Of a stretch of DNA of 64,000 bases, positions 11,740 to 23,719 are shown in pieces (position 1 is the stretch's first letter; every line of letters starts with the position of its first letter). The notes beneath the pieces were generated by a model. The model was not told the DNA's origin. It saw only the letters and a program-made list of their open reading frames with translations, and did not search any database. Both the position numbers and the translations under genes were made by a program. The DNA is from Vespula vulgaris (lineage: Eukaryota; Arthropoda; Insecta; Hymenoptera; Vespidae), in contig NC_066586.1 of the NCBI RefSeq assembly GCF_905475345.1, forward strand, positions 17,239,312 through 17,303,311. Reading direction: 5' to 3'.

Positions 11740-12087
11740 AAAATTATAGTATTTTCAAATGGATACAGATCATTTTTACGATCTTAACTACTACACGCTC
11801 CAAGATTTGAAATATTTTGATCTCAGTCAGTGTGTATCGCGATCGCATATATATATATATATACGTTTGATATTTTATAAAAAGAGAAAAAAAAAGAAAG
11901 AAAAAAAAAAAGAAAAACAATATGTACATAAATTAAAATATATAATACCGATCGAGTAAACATAATATTAATTTTTTTATATCGCTTATTATGTCGCTCG
12001 AGTTCGCGGAGTTTCTCATTAAAACTATAAATATATTATTAATCCTTAAAACAACAAAATGATCTTTATATGTGAATGATAGATTCG

Positions 12088-12121
<34 letters not shown>

Positions 12122-12360
12122 GAAACAAAAAAAGATAAAAAAGGAAAAAAGAAATAAGAAAAATACAAAAATGTAACGATGGAAGTAACTTTCATAAAGC
12201 GTAATTTTCTATGAAACAAGTGTTCTTGTTATTGACGTTATATTTTATATAAGGATTATTATAGAGCTTAAGGGATAATTAATAATAAAATGCAACGTAT
12301 ATAGTATAAAATTCATAATAAATAAATAAATAAATAAATAAATAGATAGATAAATATATA
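11740..12360 (+). other. probable MELK 3'UTR and downstream A-rich tracts
   Basis: AT-rich sequence after the MELK stop. It contains an uninterrupted 30-A run at 12091-12120 and overlapping AATAAA signals from 12317 onward in an (AATA)n tract. An earlier cleavage site is possible. No coding potential. Confidence 0.45.
12091..12120 (+). repeat. poly(A) tract
   Basis: Thirty consecutive A residues followed by A-rich sequence. It could be the decayed tail of a retroposed sequence, but no element body or target-site duplication is recognisable. Confidence 0.85.
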
Positions 12361-13505
12361 TTTTTAACATTCCAACATTACTCTACGATTCCATCCTATT
12401 TTATATCTTTTATATTTTCCATACCTTCAAAAACAGGAATGCATTTGATACGTTTCACTGGTATGAACCCTTTGTACCAACGACGCGTATAAAAGGGCAC
12501 AAAGAATCTTTGAATTTCGCCGACCCTTATCGCGAAATATGTAAAGGCTCGTTTTGATGTTCATAGGAAAAGGATCTAAAGTATCGCGGTTCGTTTGAAC
12601 CTTAGCATCAGTGCGGGAATGTAAGTATAGACAGGTGAAGTTATAAAATCACAGCACAACAAATCGATCAGCATAAAACGAAACCGTTTTGTTTTATGGG
12701 AAAGGAAAGACGATCCTTTTATCTTCGACCGCTCGTCGAAACTTCATTCGGTTCAACTATCGTATTTTCAAAGTGTATATACCTATATATTTGCTTGTTC
12801 GTTCTATGTTAGTCCTGATCGATCGATCTCTTTCTTTGGATCGTTGTAAAACGACGAAACGAAGCTTGAAAATGACTCTTACGTTGGTCGGTGAATATAT
12901 CAAAGAAGGGTTTACAAAGGGTTCGCCGATAAAATTTTGTATTTCTCTTTTAACGTAAAATATTTTTCTTTCTTTTTTTTTTTTTTTTCTAATCAGGATA
13001 TCGGTATATACAGTATTTTTCAAATATTTTATTCTTTATTTGCATATATATATATATATGTATCTATAGCACCGATGCGATAATTTATTTTGTAAAAAGG
13101 AATTAGTAGAGAGAAATAAAAAAAAAAATTAGAAAAAAAGAAATAAGAAGGGACCTAAGTACCTAAGCGTATAGTTAATGCAATGGCGCACGACCTAAGT
13201 CCACTGAACATAAATTACAATTAACCGAACGTTGAGAGCTAGCCTGTGCGTGCGTGAGACTCTCTCGTATAAGCAAGCGTTACTTTACTTTAATTCATCG
13301 TGTATTTTATCTCGAGAAAGTCTTCGATCGAAATAGAAGAAGAGACGAAGTATGTATATAGCACGAAGTAGCACGGATTACCAATATAAGAATTTCATCT
13401 ATCCTGACATGTTGCTGGTTGAGAAAAAGGAATGATGATCCAGTTCGAGGCTGAGAAAGTTATAAACGAATAAATATATAATACTAATAATAATACTACT
13501 ACTAA

Positions 13506-13571
<66 letters not shown>

Positions 13572-14100
13572 GATACTAGTAGCAATAATAATGAATTTGA
13601 GAAAATAAAATTTGCATGATTCTCTAATAATTGTAACATTTTTTATGACGATGATCTATTTATAGAAAAGAAAATTACAATATACAAATAGATCCATAAT
13701 AATGATAATAATAATGATAGTAATAATAATAAAAAAAATAATTTAAACTTTGAGAAATAAAAACTTTTAACAATTCTCTAAATAATTATTATATAACATT
13801 TCCTGTCAAGAATTATTAGTAAGACGAGGAAGAGAGTATAAATATAAAAGCTATAACTATATAAACATTGATTAGAGTTAATAAGTAAAAAGCAACCGTT
13901 ACAAACAAGATTCATTTCGTAGTCACGATCGCATCATTCGCATAATGATCATCATCGTAGACTGTGTTAGCCCTTATAAATCTTTCATGAGAATCCGAAT
14001 CCGTTGGCCTCGCTAAGATACACGTTGGTAGAACATATTTATCGGGCGAGTACAATTTCTTAACGCATGCTTACCGCATACGGAACGTACGAATACATAG
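12361..14100. other. intergenic, AT-rich, start of the gene desert
   Basis: Unique AT-rich DNA with the (AAT)n tract at 13506-13569 and small direct repeats (ACCTAAG at about 13153, 13161 and 13192). The short ORFs here are not protein-like. No RNA gene was recognised. Confidence 0.6.
13506..13569. repeat. (TAA)n microsatellite
   Basis: About 64 bp of near-perfect TAA repeats, flanked by further imperfect AAT/ACT units on both sides. Confidence 0.95.
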
Positions 14101-14122
14101 ATACATACCACAAAAACACACA

Positions 14123-14127
<5 letters not shown>

Positions 14128-14162
<35 letters not shown>
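14128..14162. repeat. (AT)n microsatellite
   Basis: 35 bp of perfect alternating AT, a possible cruciform-forming tract. Confidence 0.95.
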
Positions 14163-14166
<4 letters not shown>

Positions 14167-14682
14167 GATACGTCCAGTACGGCCAATTACGGCCGTCGGT
14201 TAATTAAGGATTGGGGCAATGAGGCCCAGCGATGTAGTTTCCGTGATAATGATTATCTTCGACGGTAATTGAGTGCACGGTGCCTCGTGGAAGGGATAAG
14301 GAGAGTTTAAGGGGTGGGGAGAGTAGAAAATAAAGGGGGAAGTTGAAAAAGGAGGGTGAAGAAAGAAATGAAAAGAAAGAGGAAAGAATATATACCACCT
14401 CCATCTTTCTTCTTTCGTTCTTTCTTTCTTTCTTCTTCTTCTTCTTCTTCTTCATTATCGTGTTTTCTTTCTTTTTTTTTTCACGCTCGTTCGTGCCTCT
14501 TGTTGAATATCGTCTAAGTATAAAAACGATGAAAAAGGTAAGAAGGTACTTCTCCCGAGGCCGTAGAAGGCGCGTGTTTGAGCTTGTGTGCGCGAGCGCG
14601 TGTAAGGGTGGCACGCGCGGCCGGCTTCTATCGCTTCCGGGCATCAGCGTGATCGCGAGCCGCGGCTAATTGCTCTTTAATG

Positions 14683-14813
14683 CGAACGAACGAACGAACG
14701 AACGAACGAACGAACGAACGAACGAACGAACGAATGAACGAACGAATGAACGAACGAAGGAATGAAGGAACGACCGACCGAACGAACGAACGAACGAACG
14801 AACGAACGAACGA
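14683..14813. repeat. (CGAA)n tetranucleotide array
   Basis: About 131 bp of GAAC/CGAA units with a few internal substitutions (ATGAA, AAGG, CGACCG). It lies just after a CpG-rich block (14560-14670) and is followed by (AT)n at 14851-14883. It is one of the longest tetranucleotide tracts in the window. Confidence 0.95.
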
Positions 14814-14846
14814 GTAGAAGTATCTTGTTTTTTAAGATTTTTTAAG

Positions 14847-14886
<40 letters not shown>

Positions 14887-15451
14887 CACAGATAAATATT
14901 AAATGTTATATACTATATATTATTATATATATATATATATATGTATTTTTTTATATGTATGTATGTATGTATGTATATATTGTGCGCGACATTATATAAT
15001 ATTAAATATATTTGACATCGATGGAAAATTTAATAAAAAAAAGAATTTCTATTGTGATAGTTAATAAGAGTAAAAGAATTAACGATCGATTAAGGCAAAG
15101 AATTGATAATCATTTCCATGCGTTGGTATCGATAATCCTGTATTTTCGATTACTATATCTACAATGTAATATAAAGACGTATTGATTAAAGTTAGATTAA
15201 AATATCATTCACTATAGAAACTATGTTAGATATATAAGTAATATATATATTATATATGATATAGATAGTTACAAATTGAGTCATACATTTTTAACACTCA
15301 ATGTAATAAAATTACTAATTCATATTCATAAAGTAGATATAATAAAACCGATACGAGTACGTAGAAACGAGGAAAAATCTTAAACTCGGTCATCCTTTTA
15401 TTTATACATTCATCTCACCCTTTTTATCCATATATCAATGCATTTATTAAC

Positions 15452-15493
<42 letters not shown>

Positions 15494-15500
15494 CAATAAC
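14814..15500. other. microsatellite-rich intergenic DNA
   Basis: Contains (AT)n at 14851-14883, (TA)n near 14926-14941, (GTAT)n at 14955-14980 and (AAT)n at 15452-15493. AT-rich unique sequence lies between them. No gene seen. Confidence 0.6.
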
Positions 15501-15824
15501 TCGAATAATCAAGGAAATGTCCCGACAAAAATCGTCATGCGATTTGCACTCGGAAGGAAGGCAAGGAGTGCTAATCATCCGGCTTACCCATACAGTCAAC
15601 TTCTATACTTTCGGGTTACGAGTCTCTTATTGTTTATATTTCTGTTACGAGCAAAAGAGGGTTACGTTTGCAGAGTTCGTAGGAAAAATAAAAGAACGGA
15701 GAAGGGAGTCCGTTCGTCGAGGCATGACTACCGTGTCCAGCAGAAGCTCATACATATGTAGTTCGCGAGTATCGTGGACAACAACGACTACGATGACTAC
15801 AACGACGTAGAGAGAGAGAATGAT

Positions 15825-15862
<38 letters not shown>

Positions 15863-16270
15863 GAGGACGATGAAGTAAAATAAGGTGGGGAGAGGTGGGG
15901 GGAGGCGGACCCTCCGGAAAAATGAATATGCAGTCACCGTTGGGCTATTATTTTATAAAATTTACTATCTCGCTTGGTACGTCCTCTATTCGCGATCGCT
16001 AACTGCGTACACGGACACGGTGCAAAAGAATTTTTCACTTTAATGAGAGAATACCAGCTGTCCTAATCAAAATGGCTTCTTCTTCTTCTTCTTCTTCTTC
16101 CTTACTTTCATTTCCTTTCTTTTTTCGATTACCATCGAAACTCATTTCAACTCCAGCGAACGTGTTCGAAGTCAAATCGTTTGATACAATTATATGTTTT
16201 TTCTTGCTGTTTCTTTTTCGTTTTTTTTTTGTACTGTAATTAACATTCGAACGTTATATTTTTTTAAAGA

Positions 16271-16317
<47 letters not shown>

Positions 16318-16941
16318 TTTTGGGAATATATTTGGAAGGTTTATTTGCATCGATAGATATCTATCTGTTTATCGTTCGATCGATTTGACCAAGTGCACCT
16401 GCGAAAGTTGTATATTGCTGAAGACACTGACTATCTTCGTGTCTGTGTGTGTATGTATGCATGTGTATGTGTGTGTGTCTCTGTGTCTGTGTGTCTTGCG
16501 ATTAGAATGAAATGAAATGAAATTATTGAATTTATATCGATTTGCAAGAATGAAATGAACTTGTAGCCAAGTTTTTCTTCTTTCTTCTTTTTTTTTCGGC
16601 TTTTCTTTTTATTCCAAAAAAAGATCAAGTTTTCGTTATTACGAAAGAAAAAAAGGAAGAAGAGAGAAAACGAATGAAAGGTCCGTGACGATTTAGAAAA
16701 TTTCTTTATTCTTTCGAAGGACGGCCTTCGTACCCCAGAAATGTTCGTTTCCGTTTGTGCCGTGCGATGGAACTTCTATAAAATCGTAGCCCCCTTATCG
16801 TCCGGGAGGAAACGAGACATTAAATCGGCTCGGACAGAGGGGCGGGGTGTTTCGGTGGGTGCGTCTGAGATTTCCTGTGTGGACTTTGGATGCTAGGAAG
16901 GATGGCTTCCTACCTAGCGTATAGGGCGCGTCGAGAGAGAA

Positions 16942-17019
<78 letters not shown>

Positions 17020-17550
17020 ATGTTTTGTTGTCACAATGTTCAATTTATTCATACGAAGAAGACCAACCAGATTTCTCTCTAGTTCTTGATATATAGATAG
17101 ATATCGAAAAAAAAAAAACAAAGTATGTAACGCATAATCAATAATTTTTTATCAACAATCAAAAGGGAATTCTCACTGTCTAGTTTCTTTTACATACACA
17201 CATATATATATATGTATATGTATATAGATATTTATATATAAGTATATACATATGTATACATTTGGACATACGTAATATCACAATATCCAAACAACTTTAT
17301 CATTAATGCAGCAGTGGCACAACATTATCTAGGAATTTGTATATAATGGCGCTATGTACATATGTAACGCACTGGTCCTCACATAATGGCGATATCATAA
17401 GATACGAACCAATAGCTGCAATTGTATGGAAATATGTATCTATGAATGAAGACACTTTCATTTATGAAACCAGATACTTATGTACCGGACACGGGCGTTG
17501 TAACATCCTGCTATTATGTGTCCTTAGCGTCCATCTCTTTCTTTCTTTAC
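15501..17550. other. intergenic DNA with GA/CT tracts
   Basis: Holds a less AT-rich block at 15515-15790 with two overlapping open frames that resemble no family I know. (AG)n tracts lie at 15826-15857, 16270-16317 and 16933-17018, and a (TTC)n at 16077-16100. A moderately GC-rich block at 16720-16930 could be regulatory. No supported gene. Confidence 0.5.
16933..17018. repeat. (GA)n microsatellite
   Basis: About 86 bp of GA with GAAA interruptions. A pure purine strand, so a candidate for triplex (H-DNA) formation. Confidence 0.95.
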
Positions 17551-17554
17551 CCTC

Positions 17555-17559
<5 letters not shown>

Positions 17560-17610
<51 letters not shown>
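17560..17610. repeat. (TC)n microsatellite
   Basis: 51 bp of perfect TC repeats. Confidence 0.95.
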
Positions 17611-17613
<3 letters not shown>

Positions 17614-17925
17614 TTCTTGAATCTTCATTTAACGTCCACCATGCAGGACATTAACGTATCGCCATAGACTTCATTCGTTCTCTTCTGACGCGAAATAAAA
17701 AATATATATATACATATACGTAGCAAATTGATAAATAACACGTACATTACAAATATCTTTGTGTTTTTATACATATATTTTTTATGATATAAAAAAACGT
17801 CACACACCTGTTACCAATTTCGGAAGTTTAATATAAAATATTGTAACAAACAACCCTTCGAAGGGAAAGGAGTAGATATGGTAAAAAAGAGAATCGGGCG
17901 AAAGCAACGTTGGAAGGGGGTAAAA

Positions 17926-17983
17926 GAGGAGAAGGAGGAGGAGAAGGAGAAGAAGAAGGAGGAGGAGGAGGAGGAGGAGGAGA
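17926..17983. repeat. (GGA/GAA)n tract
   Basis: Purine-only trinucleotide run of about 58 bp. The translated Glu/Lys ORF across it is an artefact. Confidence 0.9.
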
Positions 17984-19030
17984 ACGAGGCTGAATGCGGT
18001 GACTGTGACGCTTTCCGGTCAGGTGCCGCCCTGCCGATCCTACTCCTTCCAACTTCTCTTTGGATCCACTAGCTCATTCACTCGCCCTCCTTCCTCTTCT
18101 TACCCTTCACCCTTTCTATCCAGGTACGTCAACGTCCGTCAAGAAAAATCATTAAAGGAAAAACGGATACGGTTAACTACCGGACGGAAATTTTGAAAAT
18201 TCGATCGAAATTAAAGATCATAATTCATTTTATTACGAAAATATGGAAAGGAGTGTGTGAGAGAGTAAGGGATGAGAGGACTATGAAAATTGGAAATAAA
18301 TTATTCCAAGATAATTTTGCAATTGAATTGAAAGAAAAAGAAGAGACACGAAGAAAATATAGTATTGTGATCGTACGTAATGTGTTGGTGCGTGTTGTAA
18401 ATGTTTAATTGCACAAGATTTAGTGACGAAAAGAACGGAGTATAATCATTTCACCGGTCAGTAACACCCGCCTGACCAACAATAACGACGATGAAGATAG
18501 CGAACGCGTCTGTTTACCGAGTTATTACCGGCGTAATTATCGTGCTCATAGTGATGGTCTTGGATAGGGGGGAGGTGAAGGGGTAGAAGGGTGGAGAGGG
18601 AAGGGGTTGTCACAATGGGCGTCCGTAGTTTCCCTACGATTATCGTATCGAAAATCTCATCGCGAGTGTTAGCTTCTTCTTATTGGCTTCCTGCCGTTCG
18701 CCGCTGGACAACGGTTGTTTCTCGCAACTCAGATCTTCGCGTTTACTATCTCGGTAAAGATTCTACTCGTGATTCCTTTTTATAATGAGTTGGTTAGTTA
18801 GTAGAATTCTTTCTTCTACGTATATGAACAATAAAAAAAAAAGAAACAGAAAAAAAAGAAAAAGAAAAGAGGAAATTATAAAAAGTTAAATCAGATCGTC
18901 GGTTAGTTTTTTCCTCTTTTTTTTTTTTTGCTTTCGCAATCACGACGAAAGGAAATATTTTGAAATTGTAAAAAAAAGGAAAAATTTGGATCTTTCACGG
19001 ACAATCATTGCGGAAGTTCGAACACGATGA
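17984..19030. other. intergenic, no supported gene
   Basis: Mixed-composition unique DNA with scattered polypurine runs. Several 60-70 codon ORFs lack protein-like character. Nothing further is supportable. Confidence 0.5.
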
Positions 19031-19315
19031 TTAAAGGGTGACGTACGCGGAAGTCAAACTTTCTCCTTTATTCGAAGGTGCGAAAGAAGAGGATCGCTGG
19101 GGCGTAAAATTTTTACGATTATCCATTCCTCCCTCGTCCAGGATTGAAAACCGACTAAAAATATTTTCTACGATTTCGCTTAACGCTTGTTGAAATTCAC
19201 GGTAATTGAAAAAGCGTGATTTACATGGACATTTTTTACTTTCAACATACATGGTAACATTAAACACAAGGAATACGTTACCTTGCAGGATTTGTAATAA
19301 TATTTCTAAACGCAT
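19031..19315 (-). CDS. uncertain small ORF (94 codons), unrecognised
   Basis: Open frame from ATG at 19315 to a stop at 19031. Unlike most ORFs of the desert it is not low complexity. A hydrophobic start (MRLEILLQIL..VFLVF) is followed by CPC and an Asp/Glu/Lys-containing helical stretch. A donor-like CAAG|GTAACG falls inside the frame near 19282. I recognise no family. It could be chance, part of a noncoding transcript, or a small secreted or membrane protein. Confidence 0.15.
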   Translation of the reverse strand: MRLEILLQILQGNVFLVFNVTMYVESKKCPCKSRFFNYREFQQALSEIVENIFSRFSILDEGGMDNRKNFTPQRSSSFAPSNKGESLTSAYVTL

Positions 19316-19611
19316 CAAGATCCTTGAACAACAAGAAATTGTTCAAAACTATGTATACCTCGCGCAGTTCCATACTAAATCAAGAAAATCGTCACTTGTA
19401 ATACCGATAGTTAACTATCTTCAAACTATCGTCGTAATAATCGTGAAACAATATTTAATGTAATTCACGTTCCCTTTAATTCAACATAATGTTTATATAA
19501 ACGTGGCATTATACCGCCGAAAGAATCACAGAAATATCAGCGAATCGTCGTTTATTTCCTGTAAGTGTTCATGATGGACAATGACCAAGCGAGCAGAGAC
19601 GAGCAGGTAGA

Positions 19612-19692
19612 AGCAAACAGGCAAGTAGGCAGGCAAACAGGCAAGCAAACAGGCAAGCAAACAAGCAAGTAAGCAGGCAAGCAAGCAGGCAG
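19612..19692. repeat. AGGC/AAGC/AAAC tetranucleotide minisatellite
   Basis: About 80 bp of imperfect 4-bp units (GCAA, GCAG, ACAG). It precedes a CpG-rich block at 19740-19840 that contains an 8-bp inverted repeat, GCGCGGGC at 19776-19783 against GCCCGCGC at 19798-19805. Confidence 0.85.
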
Positions 19693-19839
19693 GAGCACTT
19701 GCCGGTGCAATGGCAGACGCGTTGCTTCTAATATCAGCTTGACCGATCTAGTTCGCGGAAACCAAAGGAACGTGTGCGCGGGCGCACGAGCGCACGAGCC
19801 CGCGCGTATAAGCGGAACACGCACGCGGCTCGTTCCACG

Positions 19840-20460
19840 CTAAATCCCGCACTTGATTTATTTTTCTTCATTTTTGTTTCTTTTTTCTTTTCTTTTTCTT
19901 TTGTCACTAACGCGTTATTAATTATTCGTTGATCAGCGTTCATTCGAAAAAAAAAAGAAAAGTACTACAAAACAAACCTTCACGTTCTATTTAAGTATTT
20001 CAATGAAACTCCAACACACGATCAAAGTCCTATTATTTTCTTCGAAATTCAAACATTTAATACAGATATCCTCAAGAATTATTCCAATGTTCTAACTTCG
20101 GAATTCACGAAACTTTACTCACGAACTTATATCGGTATATATTCATTATTTTATTCATCGATACTTCTCGTCATTTCGTCAACGTAAAGTAATGCGTTTC
20201 AGATAAATATTATCTTTGCGAAATAATAATCATTACTATTTCATGTAGATACATACGTACATATGTATATACGTATTACATCTATTCAAGTTACCGAGAA
20301 TATATATATATATATATACATACAAACGTAGAGTCTCACAATCATTAAATAAGATGTACTTACGAGGACGCGTCAAAGAAATAGAGAGAAAAAAAGAGAT
20401 ACATAGATAGACAGATAGTACGAGAAAGAGAGAAAGAGAGAAAGAGAAAAAGAGAGAAAG
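19840..20460. other. intergenic, no supported gene
   Basis: AT-rich unique DNA with a (TA)n near 20301-20317 and a GA-rich stretch from about 20385 to 20460. Nothing coding. Confidence 0.5.
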
Positions 20461-20570
20461 GGAAGAGTCTCGTGCTCTCGGAGAAGAGCGGCGCGTGTTC
20501 GTGCGTCGTTTCGCCTACGCGCTGCGAGAAGATGGACGAGGTAGAGAAGAAACGTAGACGAAGCGCCAAA

Positions 20571-20646
20571 GGAGGTGGAGGTGGAGGTGGAGGTAGAGGT
20601 AGAGGTGGAGGTGGAGGTGGAGGTGGAGGTAGAGGTAGAGGTAGAG
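20571..20646. repeat. (GGTGGA/GGTAGA)n hexanucleotide minisatellite
   Basis: About 76 bp of 6-bp units. Many closely spaced GG pairs on the plus strand make it a two-tetrad G-quadruplex candidate. Confidence 0.9.
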
Positions 20647-21330
20647 AAGAAGGAGGAAAGCACCACCGAAGAGGAGCCTTTCTGGAAGGAGGATATGATG
20701 GCTCGTGGCGTTATGCTCCGCGAACTGTTATGCTCCTCGGGCACCATCGGACCATAAGCGAGGCTACTTCGCTCCCGTACGCTCTCCGCGCAACACGTTT
20801 CTCGTTATATCGTCGTCGCATCGGCGTCGAACTTATCAAATCTTTCATATTTTAGCATCCCAATCGTATCTGATTAATATTATATACGGTATTTATTATA
20901 TATATATATATATAAGTGATAATGGAAGATCTCTACGATATCGACGGAGTATATCGCTCTATACGATTTTATTAATCGTTTGCATCTCTTCATACATTTA
21001 TACTTACACTTTTTCGCATTGAAGTAGATATCAAATAGGATATAATTTATTTATCGATATTCGAGTAACAGTAGATTTCATCGATATCGGCAAAGAGTTT
21101 ACTCTTTTATCAGTGTTCGAATTAAGTTTACAAATACCTATAATATTATTATATAGTATTTACGAATAATGACAATAAATTTAAGAAGCTTTGGAAAGTA
21201 AGAATATAGAAGGATAGAAGAGTATCTAGCAAGTTGGTTAGGCGCCAATGGATCTAGGCACGAGCCACGAGTCTGCGTCGAATATGCCTCGTGCTCTCTG
21301 ACCCGCAGTTCCTCTCGGGGTACGGTCTTC

Positions 21331-21377
21331 CGGAGGAGGAGGAGGAGGAGGAGGAGGAGGAGGAGGAGGAGGTGGAG
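21331..21377. repeat. (GGA)n trinucleotide tract
   Basis: 47 bp of GGA repeats inside a CpG-rich block. (GGA)n strands can fold into G-tetrad/heptad structures. Confidence 0.9.
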
Positions 21378-21607
21378 GCGGTTGGTAGGGTGGTAGGGTG
21401 GCGGTAAAAGAGGTGAGAGGAGGTAAGAAGAATGAATACACGTAAGAAAGCGGCTTTGGCGGCGACGGTGGCGAGGAGGTAACGCGAGGCCGGCCCCGAA
21501 CGAGCGAATAAGAAAGTAGTTAAGGCCTCGAGCGCCCGCCGGAGGCGGTTGCACGCTCCGCGACTCGGCTCGAGAGGGAGGAAACGCCTGCCACGCGCTG
21601 CCTATCT

Positions 21608-21671
21608 CCTCTCTCTCTCTTTCTCTTTCTTTCTCTATCTTTCTCTTTCTTTCTCTCTCTCTCTCTCTCTT
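21608..21671. repeat. (TC)n tract
   Basis: Pyrimidine tract of TC and TTTC units, about 64 bp. Confidence 0.9.
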
Positions 21672-21814
21672 TACCTCCTTTATAGTTTTATTACACTCCA
21701 CTCTATCTCCGCTCCTTTTTTTTTTTTAGTTTCTATTTCTCTTTTTGTCAACGTCATCGTCGTTGTTGTCGTAGTCCGTCGTTACCATCGAATTTCTTCC
21801 TTCTATTCTATTCT

Positions 21815-21867
21815 CCTTCCCTCCTCCTCCTCCTCCTCCTTCTTCTCCTCCTCCTCCTCCTCCTCCT
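21815..21867. repeat. (CCT)n tract
   Basis: About 53 bp of CCT/CTT units, the opposite-strand counterpart in type of the GGA tract 450 bp upstream. Confidence 0.9.
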
Positions 21868-22200
21868 TTTCCTCTCTTCTCCATCTCTCTCAACGTCGTC
21901 ACACTCTGCTTGCCCGCGCACACGATAATTGCTCTCATTATAGTTATTTAAAAAGCTCGCCGCCGCCACCGTCACCTATTCTTTTCCTTTTCCTTCTTTA
22001 ATCTCTTTATATGTATGTACCATCTCGCTTAGTCGAGATCGAGTGCTGAGATAAGACCTGACTCGCGCGCGAGAGCTGTGAAGTCGAGACGAGGCGAAGG
22101 GATAGAGGAGTAGTCTTCGCTGAGGGACGATCTAGCACCGCGCACGTTCTCGATCGTAAGATTTACTTGCGTTTGTATCGTCCAAGATTAAATCTAATTT

Positions 22201-22380
22201 GTGCCTTCTACAGTTGCCTCACTTCTTATCTTTTCTTTCTTTTCTTTCTTTTCCTTTTTCCGTATTCTTTTTTTTTTTTTTTATTATTATCCTTTCTTTA
22301 TTATTACTCAGAGATTTTTATCAAAAATGAGCTGGATATAAATTAAGATTTTTTGATTCATATATGTCTGTTAATTATAA

Positions 22381-22423
<43 letters not shown>

Positions 22424-23460
22424 ATATGTATATATGTCAAATGTTTATACATAATGAGTCACGAAATGATCATACGACCCTTGAATGATTTTTTTTTAGA
22501 ACGAGTGAACATAATATATATATGTGTAAAATATATATATATATATATGTATATATGTATAGTCGTCATAAACATTATCTTCTTCGAAAAATGTTCGAAA
22601 ATCGTTAATAAATATTACGACGCAAACTATATAGCCGATCTTCGCATAACTATATAGCCGATTTTATAGTACGATTAAATTATACGAAGTCTCCCGCTAA
22701 GCGATATCAGAAGCTTAATGTTTGAAAATTAACGAGAGATCGTAAAGTATAATACGTTGAAACAAAGATACCGTATATTTGAGGAGAACGAGTTACCGGT
22801 TTTAACGGTAAATACTAGTGCGGTGATAACGATGGGGGAGGATGATTATTTGCGTTTACTAATTACTTTGTAAACAAAACAAAACAAAAAAATAAAAAAA
22901 AAAAAAGAAAACAACGAAAAAAAAGAGAATCTGAAAGTGACTACTAACTCGTGTCGAGTCGAATGTTACATGAAAATTTTTCAAACGGATCGAATAATTT
23001 TCGTGTAATTGTCAAAGAAAAAAGAAAGAAAAAGAAAAGAAATAAAGAAGAGAATATTTAAGAAGACGTTGAAATCGTAAGAATTCTCACGAGAATTCTG
23101 GATCAGCTGGAATCCAAAAGTCATGACTGGAGTTCACGTATGACGACGGGCCCTTTTAGATTCGCTTCCGCGTTTTATATCCATCTCGAGAACACGAGAC
23201 TCGTACTTTGCGTTATGCCGAAAGTTCATCGGTCCAAGTTCTCGCTTATCGTTAAGTAACATCGTCCTCACGATTTTCTTCAGAGTACGAATATAGTATA
23301 CGACGTGCTATGCATTTTTCTACCGGTTTCTTATCGTTAACGATGCGAGAAAGAGAGAGAGAGAGAGAGAGACAGAGAAAGTAGCAAGTCGGTCCTCGTT
23401 GACTCGACCAAAAAAAAGAAAAAGAAAAGAAGACAAAAAGGAAAAGAAAAAAGATGTCAC
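22201..23460. other. intergenic DNA with a (TA)n tract, no supported gene
   Basis: Contains (TA)n with TGTATA variants at 22384-22436, a 14-bp direct repeat (ACTATATAGCCGAT) near 22626 and 22649, a short GA tract at 23349-23373, and a less AT-rich block at 23090-23270. Confidence 0.5.
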
Positions 23461-23476
23461 TTTAGCGAATATCGGG

Positions 23477-23679
23477 TTGAGTCATAAGTAAGTTCAGTTT
23501 ATAAAAGTAATATTTATTTGTTAATAAAATCTCGTTTTATTTTCTTTTATTTTTATTTTTTTTAAATTAACGTCTCGAGCATAAGAGACGGGTGATATTT
23601 TAAGACGCACCAATGAAATTCAATTCACACGTAATATGTGATCGTATTTGTATAACATTAGAATTTACATATGACTCAA
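23477..23679. mobile_element. possible mariner-like MITE (203 bp)
   Basis: Two terminal inverted repeats of 19 bp match at 17 positions: TTGAGTCATAAGTAAGTTC at 23477-23495 and, inverted, at 23661-23679. The sequence type (TTGRGT.ATAAGT) resembles mariner-family ends. The interior is AT-rich and noncoding, with a small internal hairpin (CGTCTC..GAGACG). Outer bases and the TA target duplication are unclear, so the true ends may lie a few bases outside. Confidence 0.4.
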
Positions 23680-23719
23680 TTTAATTGTTATATCAAATTT
23701 TCTTGTAAAGTCACTTAGG

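Larger units (their letters stand above)
20461..22200. other. CpG-rich block series with GA/GGA tracts, candidate regulatory DNA
   Basis: CpG-rich unique segments at 20461-20560, 20650-20860, 21240-21330, 21440-21600 and 22020-22180, separated by purine or pyrimidine repeats. This composition stands out from the AT-rich surroundings and resembles promoter or enhancer DNA. No coding exon could be supported. Long ORFs here are poly-Glu, Gly, Ser or Pro artefacts. Confidence 0.35.

Noticed and set aside
20360..20855. Poly-Gly, Glu-Val and Ser-Thr ORFs
   Set aside because: Products of the GGTGGA minisatellite.
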